Source: an uncultured Eubacterium sp.
GTDB taxonomy: Bacteria; Bacillota; Clostridia; Oscillospirales; Acutalibacteraceae
Direction of reading: 5' to 3'
Length of the DNA: 64,000 nt
NCBI GenBank assembly: GCA_900539325.1
Contig: UQCC01000007.1
Coordinates: forward strand, 52,527 to 116,526
The notes beneath the pieces were generated by a model that was not told the origin of the DNA, made no database searches, and saw only the letters and a list, made by a program, of their open reading frames with translations. Position 1 is the stretch's first letter; each line of letters starts with the position of its first letter. The translations under genes were made by a program, and so were the position numbers. Below, one piece after another: positions 52,223-61,346 of the stretch.

Positions 52223-52564
52223 TTAGTCTTCCATTTCCTTGAGTACAAGGGTAATGTGTGATGTTCTTTTGTTAATTCTGTATGCTCTGCCCTGAGCTCT
52301 TGGCTGAATTCTCTTAAGAATTGGACCCGGAGCAACATGTGCTTCGCTTACATACAATCTTGTTACGTCCATATTGAAGTTATTCTCTGCGTTTGCCATT
52401 GCTGACTTGAGAACCTTTGATACAGGCTCTGTTGCAGCTTTTGGTGTAAACTTAAGAATAGCCATAGCCTTGTCTGCAGGTTGGTTTCTGATAAGATCAA
52501 GAACGATCTGAACCTTTCTCGGAGACATACGAACATAAGTTGCTTTTGCTTTTGCTTCCATCAT
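52223..52564 (-). CDS. rplV: 50S ribosomal protein L22
   Basis: 113 residues. VRMSPRKVQIVLDLIRNQPA near 11 and the exit-tunnel loop with PILKRIQPRAQGRAYRI near 81 are diagnostic. Confidence 0.98.
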   Translation of the reverse strand: MMEAKAKATYVRMSPRKVQIVLDLIRNQPADKAMAILKFTPKAATEPVSKVLKSAMANAENNFNMDVTRLYVSEAHVAPGPILKRIQPRAQGRAYRINKRTSHITLVLKEMED

Positions 52565-52578
52565 AAATCTCCTTTCAA

Positions 52579-52851
52579 TTACTTACCTGTCTTTGTGCCT
52601 GCATGGCCTCTGAATGTTCTTGTCGGTGCGAATTCACCGAGCTTGTGTCCAACCATATCCTCTGTAACATATACAGGAACATGCTTTCTTCCGTCGTGTA
52701 CAGCAAATGTGTGACCTACGAATTCAGGGAAGATTGTTGAACTTCTTGACCAAGTCTTAATAACTTGCTTGTCGCCTTTTTCGTTAAGAGCTTCTACTTT
52801 CTTGTAAAGACTATCTTCAACGAATGCGCCTTTTTTAGTACTTCTACTCAT
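52579..52851 (-). CDS. rpsS: 30S ribosomal protein S19
   Basis: 90 residues. TWSRSSTIFPEFVGHTFAV near 34 and VYVTEDMVGHKLGEFAPTRT near 61 are S19 signatures. Confidence 0.98.
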   Translation of the reverse strand: MSRSTKKGAFVEDSLYKKVEALNEKGDKQVIKTWSRSSTIFPEFVGHTFAVHDGRKHVPVYVTEDMVGHKLGEFAPTRTFRGHAGTKTGK

Positions 52852-52870
52852 TTAATCTTCTCCTTTCTTC

Positions 52871-53704
52871 TTACTTGCTGTTTCTGCGACGAACGATCAT
52901 CTTGTTAGAAGCCTTCTTCTTGTTACGAGTCTTGTAACCGAGAGCAGGTTTACCCCATGGAGTACATGGACCCGGACGACCGATAGGTGACTTACCTTCA
53001 CCACCACCGTGAGGGTGATCGTTAGGGTTCATTACAGAACCACGAACTGTTGGTCTCCAACCCATATTACGCTTACGACCGGCTTTACCGATTTTAACAT
53101 TAGCGTGGTCTGAGTTACCTACAACACCAACTGTTGCGATACATTGCTTTGGAACATTTCTCAACTCGCCCGAAGGAAGTCTGAGAAGTGCATAAGGGCC
53201 TTCAAGAGCCATAAGCTGTGCGCTGTTACCTGCCGAACGAGCAAGCTGAGCACCATTGCCCGGATAAAGCTCTACGTTGTGTACGATTGTACCAACAGGC
53301 ATATTTTCAAGTGGAAGAGCGTTACCAACTACGATATCTACATCGGTACCTGCAACTACTGTTGCACCTACCTTAAGACCTTCAGGAGCTGTGATGTAGC
53401 TCTTTACACCGTCCTCATATTGAATAAGAGCAATATGAGCTGATCTGTTTGGATCGTATTCGATAGTCTTAACTTCAGCAGGAACATTGAACTTGTTTCT
53501 CTTGAAGTCAATTACACGATACTTTCTTCTGTTACCGCCGCCACGATGACGAACAGTGATTCTTCCGTATGAGTTACGACCTGACTTCTTGTTCATTGGT
53601 TCAAGAAGTGATTTCTCAGGAGCAACTTTTGAGAGAGAAGAATAATCAATAACCGACATATTTCTTCTTGAAGGTGTAGTCGGCTTATAATTTCTAACTG
53701 CCAT
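52871..53704 (-). CDS. rplB: 50S ribosomal protein L2
   Basis: 277 residues from ATG 53704 (MAVRNYKP), with SD AAGGAGA. GRNSYGRITVRHRGGGNRRK near 41 and VMNPNDHPHGGGEG near 222 (peptidyl-transferase-proximal His) are diagnostic. Confidence 0.98.
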   Translation of the reverse strand: MAVRNYKPTTPSRRNMSVIDYSSLSKVAPEKSLLEPMNKKSGRNSYGRITVRHRGGGNRRKYRVIDFKRNKFNVPAEVKTIEYDPNRSAHIALIQYEDGVKSYITAPEGLKVGATVVAGTDVDIVVGNALPLENMPVGTIVHNVELYPGNGAQLARSAGNSAQLMALEGPYALLRLPSGELRNVPKQCIATVGVVGNSDHANVKIGKAGRKRNMGWRPTVRGSVMNPNDHPHGGGEGKSPIGRPGPCTPWGKPALGYKTRNKKKASNKMIVRRRNSK

Positions 53705-53819
53705 TATAATCTCCTTACCATGAATAACTTTGCGAAAGGATGGCACCTTTCATACCTCATCATTCATTTGTTTCTGTTGCTTATATAATAATAGGTATAT
53801 ATTACTTATTATATTGTGA

Positions 53820-54116
53820 TTACATCATATCACTGAAGAATTCGATTTCTTTTGAATCTTCTGTCAAAGTTACAATAGCTTTCTTCCAAGATGGAGTGTA
53901 GCCTACATTGTAGCCTTGTCTGCGCTTACGACCGCGAACATTCATTGTGTTTACCTTAGCAACCTTTGTGCCAGGGAAAGCTTCTTCAACTGCCTTAGCA
54001 ATTTCAATCTTGTTTGCTGTCTTTGCTACCTTGAAGGTATATTTCTTTTCCATAATGCCCATCATTGAGTTTTCAGTGATGATTGGCTTAAGGATAATAT
54101 CCTGTGCTGCTTTCAT
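53820..54116 (-). CDS. rplW: 50S ribosomal protein L23
   Basis: 98 residues. DIILKPIITENSMMGIMEKK near 5 and VNTMNVRGRKRRQGYNVGYT near 56 are L23 signatures; it forms the docking site for SRP and trigger factor. An unusual 115-base gap separates it from rplB, without a visible terminator. Confidence 0.97.
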   Translation of the reverse strand: MKAAQDIILKPIITENSMMGIMEKKYTFKVAKTANKIEIAKAVEEAFPGTKVAKVNTMNVRGRKRRQGYNVGYTPSWKKAIVTLTEDSKEIEFFSDMM

Positions 54117-54739
54117 TATGCGTATACCTCCTCAATTTTCTTTGCTGCGTCTTTAAGAACAACGAATGAATCACAATTAAGAATGTCATATACACAAAGT
54201 GTGTTTACTGTAACAACCTTAACGCCTTCGATGTTACGAGCACTCTTGTAGATTACTTCATCTACACCGTCAGTAACGATAAGTGTCTTCTTTGCAGCCT
54301 TAAGCTTTGCAAGCATTTCAACAATAGCCTTTGTCTTAATGCCTTCAAGCTCAACCTTATTTACTACCATCATTTCTTCGCCTGCAACTTTTGCTGACAA
54401 AGCTGACTTCATAGCAAGTCTTCTTACTTTCTTGTTAAGTTCAACCTTGTACTTTCTTGGCTTAGGGCCGAGAGCGATACCACCGTGTGTCCACTGTGGA
54501 GATCTTGTTGAACCTTGACGAGCACGGCCTGTGCCCTTTTGTCTCCAAGGCTTTGCACCGCCACCGCTTACTTCTGAACGAGTGAGAGTTGACTGTGTTC
54601 CTTGTCTTTGGTTAGCAAGATAGCTAACTACTGCTAAGTGCATTGCGTCAGCATTTGGTTCGATACCGAAAACTGAATCAGCAAGCTCTAATTTGGAAGT
54701 CTTTCTTCCTTCTTGGTTATAAACCTGAACCTGTGCCAT
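54116..54739 (-). CDS. rplD: 50S ribosomal protein L4
   Basis: 207 residues. RQGTQSTLTRSEVSGGGAKP near 49, then KGTGRARQGSTRSPQW, form the long tunnel loop. In several bacteria L4 binds the S10 leader to control the operon. Confidence 0.97.
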   Translation of the reverse strand: MAQVQVYNQEGRKTSKLELADSVFGIEPNADAMHLAVVSYLANQRQGTQSTLTRSEVSGGGAKPWRQKGTGRARQGSTRSPQWTHGGIALGPKPRKYKVELNKKVRRLAMKSALSAKVAGEEMMVVNKVELEGIKTKAIVEMLAKLKAAKKTLIVTDGVDEVIYKSARNIEGVKVVTVNTLCVYDILNCDSFVVLKDAAKKIEEVYA

Positions 54740-54756
54740 TTATACCTCTCCTTTCG

Positions 54757-55389
54757 TTAAGCTTTTACTGCGTCAGCAATAACAACGATTCCGCCCTTTG
54801 GACCAGGGATTGCACCCTTGATTGCGATAAGGTTTGATTCTGCGTCAACCTTAACAACCTTGAGGTTTTGAACTGTTACTGCTTCGTGACCGTAGTGACC
54901 TGCCATCTTCTTGCCCTTGAATACTCTTGAAGGGCTTGAACAAGCACCAAGTGAACCTGCGTGACGGTGGTTAGGACCTGTACCGTGGCTCATACGGAGT
55001 CTTGAGAAGTTCCAACGCTTGATTGCGCCGGCTGTTCCATGACCCTTGCTTGTTCCCTTAACATCTACAACATCGCCTGCAGTGAAAACGTCTGCTTTGA
55101 GGATGTCGCCGACATTCATTGCCGAGATGTCGTCAAGACGGAATTCTTTGAGTGTTTTCTTTGGAGCAACGTTTGCTTTGTCGAAGTGACCCTTCATAGG
55201 CTTGTTTACTCTTGCAACTTTTACATCGCCGAAACCAACCTGAATTGCTTCGTAGCCATCGTTTTCCATTGTCTTCTTTTGGGTAATTACACATGGACCG
55301 GCTTCAACTACTGTTACAGGAACTGCGTTGCCTGCTTCGTCGAAGATCTGAGTCATGCCGATTTTCTTACCGATAAGACCTTTCTTCAT
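54757..55389 (-). CDS. rplC: 50S ribosomal protein L3
   Basis: 210 residues. GLIGKKIGMTQIFDEAGNAV near the N-terminus, FSRLRMSHGTGPNHRHAGS near 130 and KGKKMAGHYGHEAVTVQNL near 154 are L3 signatures. Confidence 0.98.
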   Translation of the reverse strand: MKKGLIGKKIGMTQIFDEAGNAVPVTVVEAGPCVITQKKTMENDGYEAIQVGFGDVKVARVNKPMKGHFDKANVAPKKTLKEFRLDDISAMNVGDILKADVFTAGDVVDVKGTSKGHGTAGAIKRWNFSRLRMSHGTGPNHRHAGSLGACSSPSRVFKGKKMAGHYGHEAVTVQNLKVVKVDAESNLIAIKGAIPGPKGGIVVIADAVKA

Positions 55390-55455
55390 TTGTATTTCCT
55401 CCTTTGGTTATTGGTTGGGTACCCCCAACATGACCTCAACCGTTTTTGATTTGAA

Positions 55456-55773
55456 TTATTTTGTTTTGATTTCCAAATCTACGCCGGCTGGGAGCTCAAG
55501 ACCCTGAAGAGCTTCAATTGTTTTGTTTGAAGGTCTGAGGATGTCAATGAGTCTTTTGTGTGTTCTTTGTTCAAACTGCTCACGGCTGTCCTTGTACTTG
55601 TGAGTAGCACGAAGGATTGTTACCTTTTCAATCTCTGTTGGAAGAGGGATAGGACCGCTTACCTGAGCGCCTGTTCTCTTTGCAGTTTCAACAATCTTTT
55701 CTGCAGCCTGATCAACAATGCTGTGATCATAGCCCTTAAGTCTGATTCTAATCTTGACTTTACTTGCTGCCAT
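55456..55773 (-). CDS. rpsJ: 30S ribosomal protein S10
   Basis: 105 residues. KIRIRLKGYDHSIVDQAAEK near 6 and HKRLIDILRPSNKTIEAL near 72 are diagnostic. First gene of the superoperon here; rpsL, rpsG, fusA and tufA are not immediately upstream. Confidence 0.98.
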   Translation of the reverse strand: MAASKVKIRIRLKGYDHSIVDQAAEKIVETAKRTGAQVSGPIPLPTEIEKVTILRATHKYKDSREQFEQRTHKRLIDILRPSNKTIEALQGLELPAGVDLEIKTK

Positions 55774-56094
55774 TTTAATTCCTCCATTGAAATTTAGTGG
55801 TGCGAGTTCTAATCCTTAACCACGAAGCCGTGTGTTTCTACCCCTTCATTTTTAAAAGCCGAATGAAATATTCATCCGGGCGCAGAATGAGCCTACACAC
55901 GCAGGCATTCGCAAGTTACCTGTCGCAGTCATAGCTTAGATTAGTTTCGCCCGTGTTTAAAACTCGGACATACTCCGTTGAAATTACCGCCGGGTTCAGC
56001 GCAACCTCCAACATCATCGCATATCATGTTGTGCAGTTAAGCCGCATATGCTATATATAATATATAACTTCAATATACGCAGTTCACCACACGT
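55774..56094 (-). promoter_or_regulatory. Long structured leader of the S10 superoperon
   Basis: About 320 bases of 5' leader between the promoter and rpsJ. It is more GC-rich than other spacers and has several hairpins: CAACAT/ATGTTG (about 56007-56030), CGGA/TCCG near 55965-55977, GAATGCCT/AGGCTCATTC around 55886-55911, and CCGGATGAA/TTCATTCGG with a 3-base loop (55879-55859) followed by CTTTT, which looks like an attenuator. Leaders in this position are autoregulated by L4 in studied bacteria; here that is inference. Confidence 0.65.
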
Positions 56095-56100
56095 GCGACT

Positions 56101-56129
56101 ATTATAATATATAGAGAGTGCCATGTCAA
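56101..56129 (-). promoter_or_regulatory. Consensus sigma-A promoter of the S10 superoperon
   Basis: TTGACA (56129-56124), 17 bases, TATAAT (56106-56101): both hexamers perfect, as expected for the strongest operon in the cell. Confidence 0.93.
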
Positions 56130-56272
56130 GGCTTTTTTAAAAATTTTTTCGAATAAATTTCGGCTGTTTTTACAAATTTTAAATTTAAAGTTTGTTAGTT
56201 TTGCACAAGATAAATTTTCATCTATATATAGTGTTTAAAGCACGCACTTATACCATATATAGAAAAGGCGGC

Positions 56273-56297
56273 AGATAATTCTGCCGTCTTACTTAAT
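56273..56297 (-). terminator. Terminator after the ABC ATPase gene
   Basis: GGCAGA-TAAT-TCTGCC stem (56280-56295) with outer G/C pairing, followed by CCTTTTCT on the minus strand. It overlaps the ATPase stop region and separates this operon from the ribosomal promoter. Confidence 0.78.
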
Positions 56298-57139
56298 CAA
56301 ATCTTGTTTTTAGGTCCTCTGCCTGTTTTTTCTTCATAAACAACAGCAACTTCTTCTGCTGTGCCCTCTGCAATGATTTTACCCTTTTGAAGAAGGATTG
56401 CACGGTCGCAAATTGCAAGTACCTGATCGATACTGTGGGATACAAAGAGTACGGTTACGCCATTATCAAACATAGACTGAACCTTTGCAAGACTCTTGCG
56501 TCTGAACCTTGCGTCACCTACAGACAAAACTTCATCGAGGATAAGAATATCCGGTTCAACAGCCGTTGCAATGGAAAAGCCCAAACGGGATTTCATACCG
56601 GAAGAATAGTTTTTCAGCGGAACATTGATGAAATCACCGAGTTCGGAAAAATCAATAATATCCTGAATCTTTGTATCGAGGAACTCTCTGCTGTATCCGA
56701 GAATAGCACCATAAAGATAAATGTTTTCCTTACCGGTATATTCCGGGTCAAAACCCGCACCGAGTTCGATAAGAGGAGCCATAACGCCGACCTTGGTAAC
56801 TTTACCTGCGGTAGGCTTGTACACACCTACAATAGCCTTAAGAAGTGTACTCTTACCTGCACCGTTAAGACCCAAAATTGCAAGTCGTTCGCCTTTTCTT
56901 ACCTGGAATGTTATATCATCAAGAGCTTTAAACTTAGCAACCTCAATATTACCTTTAATTTTACGAATAACAAATTCCTTGAGATTGTCAACCTTTTGCT
57001 TATTAAGGATGAATTCCATATCAACATGGCTTACATCAATAACAACAGGACGCTTTTTAAGTTCTTCCTCGGTCAATTTTTGTTCTTCGTGTTCGGGAAG
57101 TGTTTCGTCAAAAATAACATTTTCAATATTTTTTTCCAT
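56297..57139 (-). CDS. ABC transporter ATP-binding protein, polysaccharide/teichoic acid export type (Wzt/TagH-like)
   Basis: 280 residues. Walker A GLNGAGKST near 93, signature YSSGMKSRLGFS near 178, Walker B ILILDEVLSVGD near 198 and H-loop FVSHS near 232. The YTGKENIYLYGAILG segment and the ALDDITFQVRKGE start are typical of ATPases that export polysaccharides or teichoic acids across the inner membrane. The ~35 N-terminal residues are acidic. No Wzm/TagG-type permease is adjacent; the next upstream gene is an unrelated four-helix membrane protein. Confidence 0.87.
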   Translation of the reverse strand: MEKNIENVIFDETLPEHEEQKLTEEELKKRPVVIDVSHVDMEFILNKQKVDNLKEFVIRKIKGNIEVAKFKALDDITFQVRKGERLAILGLNGAGKSTLLKAIVGVYKPTAGKVTKVGVMAPLIELGAGFDPEYTGKENIYLYGAILGYSREFLDTKIQDIIDFSELGDFINVPLKNYSSGMKSRLGFSIATAVEPDILILDEVLSVGDARFRRKSLAKVQSMFDNGVTVLFVSHSIDQVLAICDRAILLQKGKIIAEGTAEEVAVVYEEKTGRGPKNKI

Positions 57140-57206
57140 ATTTCAACCTCTTTTTCTTACTGCAAGGTTACAGCAAAACCTATAAATAATTTTATATATA
57201 ATAATA

Positions 57207-58067
57207 TTACTTATTAATATCGTGCTTCTGTTTCCATGTAAAACATACAAGTGCAACAAAAAGTATGCCAAGAACGCCGCTTCCTATTGCAAGAGCGCAC
57301 ATAGAATCATTGAGCCATCTTATAAAAACATCAACAAGATATGTAGGATAAATCACAAGCTGTCGTGTTGCTTTAGTCACAGCAACGGCGGCAAGTACAA
57401 TCAAGTTCATAATAAACGCTGCAAGGAGCGAATATGCAATGTTTCTCGTAGCATGATACTTCATCGAGGTACGCTTAAACAAAGAAACAATTACACCTAT
57501 ACCTATTGCACCGCACACGGCAATAAGAATACTGCACACTGTTTTTGATAAGTCACAAAAGTCTTTAACCTGACTTGCATATCCAAACTGTGTAACCTTA
57601 CCGGCGTAATCCGCAACATTCTGAGCAAAATCATCAACAGCCGTGTCCTTAACCGATTTATCGACGGATATATTATTTGATTTTATAACATTGTCTACAC
57701 TTGTTGCAACATTTTCCTTAAATTGAGTAATCAAGCCGTCATATGCGTCACTTGAAAACTCCCGGGTTGAAGCAAACTCATCTGATACATAAGCATTTTC
57801 AATCTTATATATATTATCATAAGTAATTAAATTGTCAACAAAATTATCCGGAACAGAGCTTGCCTGACACAAATCCTTTGTGTAACGAGCAATATCGCAA
57901 CGCATATTTTCTACATATACGCTGTTTGTAAACTCTTTGGCAAAAGTTTTCGGATTGGCTGTAACCGAAACGAATTCGACGCACAAAGCACACATTATTA
58001 TACATAAGTATAGAACAAATGCCAAAACGGTTCTTGCTTTACGGCGAGATGTAAAGTCTGTTTTCAT
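57207..58067 (-). CDS. Uncharacterised four-helix membrane protein
   Basis: 286 residues. An N-terminal hydrophobic segment (about 13-35) is followed by an extracytoplasmic region of ~140 residues with many Asp and Ser, then three more segments at about 180-200, 215-235 and 255-280. I do not recognise the family. It starts one base after the stop of the sortase-like gene and precedes the ABC ATPase, so the three may act together at the cell surface. It does not look like an ABC permease (no six-helix bundle). Confidence 0.6.
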   Translation of the reverse strand: MKTDFTSRRKARTVLAFVLYLCIIMCALCVEFVSVTANPKTFAKEFTNSVYVENMRCDIARYTKDLCQASSVPDNFVDNLITYDNIYKIENAYVSDEFASTREFSSDAYDGLITQFKENVATSVDNVIKSNNISVDKSVKDTAVDDFAQNVADYAGKVTQFGYASQVKDFCDLSKTVCSILIAVCGAIGIGVIVSLFKRTSMKYHATRNIAYSLLAAFIMNLIVLAAVAVTKATRQLVIYPTYLVDVFIRWLNDSMCALAIGSGVLGILFVALVCFTWKQKHDINK

Positions 58068-58068
58068 A

Positions 58069-58722
58069 CTACTGCTCCTCCACTATCAGTTTAGCATAAA
58101 CATAAAAATGCTCATCGGCAAAATAAGAAAATGCATCAGTTGATTTTGAAGTAGCAAGCATAAGATTATCACCTATGACTGTCTCAGCCTTTTTTGCAAC
58201 AGTTGTTTTATACACCTTATATTTAAATGTACCTAAATTAGATTCAACGGTAATTATATCTCCCTGTTTTGCATTATATAATGTTTTAAAGGAAGACGAA
58301 TTGTAGCCGGCAATCTTTGACGGACCTCCCATACCAAAAAGATATGATTTACTGTTCAGTCCCACGTCGTTTCGCCTTGACACACGGTTATCGCCATAGT
58401 AAACCTTTTCATTAAGTCCGATTCTTTCACAAGAAATAGTACCAAGCAAAGAGCCTATTCTTATAGAATCAATAAAATCTTTGCCTGTCTTATTGTTAGA
58501 CGAATCATCAACGCTTACATCATTGTAGCCAATCTTCAAATATGTTTGAGCGTCTGCTACTGTACTCTTTGCCATATCAAGGCCAATCATCATAAGCGGA
58601 GCAAATACAAAAAGTGAAATCAAAACAAATGATAACGAACGATAAATGTACGGATATACCGGACCTTTATGGCGTTTTGTATGAACAGACTTTTCATCTT
58701 TTTGCACTACGGACTTTTTCAT
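58069..58722 (-). CDS. Sortase-fold membrane protein lacking catalytic His and Cys
   Basis: 217 residues. One transmembrane segment at about 29-50, then a domain with sortase-like order: IGLNEKVYYGD near 101, GVGHY-like DVGLNSKSYLFG near 119, GGPSKIAGYNSSSFKTLYN near 132 and GTFKYKVYKTTV near 164. Where active sortases have G-H-R the sequence is G-Y140-N, and where they have TLxTC it is LMLATS with Ser192. Thus both catalytic residues appear replaced and enzymatic transpeptidation is unlikely. It may be a structural or regulatory pseudo-sortase. SD AGGTGAT. Upstream is ilvD (20-base gap); downstream the unknown membrane protein. Confidence 0.65.
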   Translation of the reverse strand: MKKSVVQKDEKSVHTKRHKGPVYPYIYRSLSFVLISLFVFAPLMMIGLDMAKSTVADAQTYLKIGYNDVSVDDSSNNKTGKDFIDSIRIGSLLGTISCERIGLNEKVYYGDNRVSRRNDVGLNSKSYLFGMGGPSKIAGYNSSSFKTLYNAKQGDIITVESNLGTFKYKVYKTTVAKKAETVIGDNLMLATSKSTDAFSYFADEHFYVYAKLIVEEQ

Positions 58723-58742
58723 AAAAGGTAATCACCTAAACC

Positions 58743-60407
58743 TTAATCATCTTCATATACAGCACCGCGTGAACCCGATGTTACATGCTGCGCATATCTC
58801 TTGAGATATCCTGTTAAATTCTGCTTAGGAGCAGTCCAATTTTTCTTTCTTTCTGCCAAAACCTCATCCGATACATTTACACGAAGAACTCTTGCAGGAA
58901 TGTCAATTTCTATTTCATCGCCGTCTTCAACAAGTGCGATAGTACCGCCTACCGCAGCTTCAGGGCTTACATGTCCGATTGAAGCACCTCTTGTTGCACC
59001 GGAAAAACGGCCGTCGGTCAAAAGTGCAACCTGTGAACCGAGTCCCATACCGATAATTGCGGAAGTAGGAGAAAGCATTTCTCTCATACCCGGACCGCCC
59101 TTAGGACCTTCGTATCTGATAACAACAACATCACCGGCAACAACCTTACCGCCTGTGATAGCCGCAATGGCCTCCTCCTCGGAGTTATAGCACTTTGCAG
59201 GGCCTTTATGTTGCATCATTTCAGGAGCAACGGCGCCTTTCTTTACAACAGCACCCTCTTCAGCAAGGTTACCCTTAAGAACAGCAATACCGCCGTCCTT
59301 TGAAAACGGATCATCAAGTTTACGGATAACAACACCGTCTGCATCGGGAGCGTTGGCAATTCTTTGAGCAACCGTACCGCTTACGGTAAGGCAATCTGTG
59401 TTGATAAGTCCGCCCGAAGCAAGTTCCTTAATAACAGCCTGCATACCGCCTACATCGTTAAGGTCTGTAATAAATACGGATGATGCCGGGTTAAGCTTAC
59501 AAATTTGCGGAGTTGTGTTGCCCATTTCGTTAAGGTCTGACAAATTGATATCGTGACCTGCTGCGTGAGCAATAGCCGTAAGGTGAAGAATTGTATTTGT
59601 TGAGCAACCGATTGCCATATCGGTACGCATAGCGTTTTGGATTGCTTTTTCTGTAATAATATCCGACGGCTTAATGTCATCTTTAAGAAGATCCATAACT
59701 CTTTCGCCTGCCATCTTTGCAAGACGAAGACGGGCAGAATAAACAGCCGGAATTGTACCCGAACCCGGAAGTGACATACCGATTGATTCTGTAAGGCAGT
59801 TCATTGAATTTGCCGTGTACATACCCGAACAAGAGCCGCAAGTCGGGCAAGCCGTAAATGCTGTTTGCTCAAGATTTTCAAGTGACATCTTACCTACTGC
59901 ATTTGCACCTACATATTCAAACTGTTCGGAAAGACCGATAGGATTCTTTGTTTCGGTGCTTTTGCCCGGAAGCATTGGACCGCCGTTGATGAATATGCAA
60001 GGCAGATTAAGTCTGCAAGCCGCAAGGAGCATACCCGGAACGATTTTGTCGCAGTTAGGAATAAATACGATAGCATCAAGAGGGTGAGCTGTGAGCATAA
60101 CCTCAATGCTGTCTGCAATAAGTTCACGAGAGCAAAGTGAATACTTCATACCTTTGTGATTCATTGCAATGCCGTCGCAAACACCGATTGTATTGAATTC
60201 AAACGGAACACCGCCTGCGTTACGAATACCTGCCTTAACCTGCTCTGCGATTTTGTCAAGGTGCATATGACCCGGAATATAGTCGCTCTTTGAGTTAACA
60301 ACAGCTACAAACGGTCTTTTCATTTCGAGTTCGTCAATACCGAGAGCTCGCAACAGAGAACGGTGAGGGGCTCTTGAAGGGCCCTCTTTAATTAAATCTG
60401 ATCTCAT
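58743..60407 (-). CDS. ilvD: Dihydroxy-acid dehydratase
   Basis: 554 residues, normal length. CDGIAMNHKGMKYSLCSREL near 53 and ACPTCGSCSGMYTANSMNCL near 187 carry the Fe-S cluster cysteines; FIPNCDKIVPGML near 108 supplies the third; LLTDGRFSGATRG near 463 is the C-terminal signature. It makes 2-oxo acids for valine, isoleucine and leucine. Other ilv genes are not nearby. No T-box is visible in its 5' region. Confidence 0.96.
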   Translation of the reverse strand: MRSDLIKEGPSRAPHRSLLRALGIDELEMKRPFVAVVNSKSDYIPGHMHLDKIAEQVKAGIRNAGGVPFEFNTIGVCDGIAMNHKGMKYSLCSRELIADSIEVMLTAHPLDAIVFIPNCDKIVPGMLLAACRLNLPCIFINGGPMLPGKSTETKNPIGLSEQFEYVGANAVGKMSLENLEQTAFTACPTCGSCSGMYTANSMNCLTESIGMSLPGSGTIPAVYSARLRLAKMAGERVMDLLKDDIKPSDIITEKAIQNAMRTDMAIGCSTNTILHLTAIAHAAGHDINLSDLNEMGNTTPQICKLNPASSVFITDLNDVGGMQAVIKELASGGLINTDCLTVSGTVAQRIANAPDADGVVIRKLDDPFSKDGGIAVLKGNLAEEGAVVKKGAVAPEMMQHKGPAKCYNSEEEAIAAITGGKVVAGDVVVIRYEGPKGGPGMREMLSPTSAIIGMGLGSQVALLTDGRFSGATRGASIGHVSPEAAVGGTIALVEDGDEIEIDIPARVLRVNVSDEVLAERKKNWTAPKQNLTGYLKRYAQHVTSGSRGAVYEDD

Positions 60408-60533
60408 TTTTATACCTCTTTGTTATTTGTTATAGAATAAATTATAAATGCTTATTATATATATTATATTATTTATAAGGATTAATTTCAATATATTTTT
60501 ATCATTTAATGAATTAGCAATTGCCTAAAGCGG

Positions 60534-61298
60534 TTAATTTCTGTTATCAAACACATTTTCTATATGATAGCGTGGCTTGCCTTGGCTCTTGTGTCCGTAT
60601 TCTATTGCTTCCTTTGGGCAATAGCAAATGCACGCCATACAATGAGTGCAGTTATTCCCCCACACAGGCTTGCCGTCGGCAAGTTTGACATTGTTGAGCG
60701 GACAAAGTTTGACGCACTTGCCACAGCCTATGCAATCATCGGTTGCATAAAAAGCCTTTGATTTTACAAACATAGGATAAAACACATCGTTTACAATTCC
60801 GCTGTACAGCTTGTCAATCAATGAAGTTTTCAAAGTCTTAAACGGCTTTTCGTTTTTGATTTGCTCTGCCGTTTTTTCAATGTCACGAATTGAATTTGAC
60901 ACAATTTGCTTTGCCTCGTCAACCTGCGGCGCATCAAACATTGCAATGTAATTTTCAGGCATAACAATTTGAGCGGTGCCCTTGTAATCAAAGCCCTTTT
61001 GAGCACAAAGGAGCTTATTGAATTTTTCGGCATTGCCGACTCCACCGCCACAGGTCATAACAAACCAAACACCATCGGTGGCAGTTATATCAGTTTTTTC
61101 AATCCATTCGGTAACAACACGGGGAATTCTCCACGCGTAGGTAGGTGTGGCAATAACCAGCCTGCCGTTTACAGCGATTGGAGAATAGTCGCCGTTCTTT
61201 ATTCTTTCGTTCAAATCAACAACGGTGTCGCCAAGCTTGTCGGCAATGAATTCGGCAACATATCGGCTGTTGCCCGTACCTGAAAAGCATAAAATCAT
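60534..61298 (-). CDS. EFR1-type flavodoxin/ferredoxin fusion
   Basis: 254 residues. FSGTGNSRYVAEFIADKLGD at the N-terminus is the FMN phosphate loop of a flavodoxin-like domain; the C-terminus has CIGCGKCVKLCP near 190 and CTHCMACICYCP near 217, two 4Fe-4S sites. This EFR1-like layout is common in Clostridia and probably shuttles electrons; the partner is not known. Confidence 0.88.
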   Translation of the reverse strand: MILCFSGTGNSRYVAEFIADKLGDTVVDLNERIKNGDYSPIAVNGRLVIATPTYAWRIPRVVTEWIEKTDITATDGVWFVMTCGGGVGNAEKFNKLLCAQKGFDYKGTAQIVMPENYIAMFDAPQVDEAKQIVSNSIRDIEKTAEQIKNEKPFKTLKTSLIDKLYSGIVNDVFYPMFVKSKAFYATDDCIGCGKCVKLCPLNNVKLADGKPVWGNNCTHCMACICYCPKEAIEYGHKSQGKPRYHIENVFDNRN

Positions 61299-61346
61299 AT
61301 GATGCTCCTATTCTATATAAAAATAATAACGATTAAATATATTCAG

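Noticed and set aside
53705..53819. Missing gene between rplB and rplW
   Set aside because: The 115-base spacer has no credible frame or SD; it is only a longer spacer.
55800..56090. Possible tRNA, tmRNA or RNase P RNA in the S10 leader
   Set aside because: No acceptor/T-loop pattern or known core motif; position and promoter fit a ribosomal leader.
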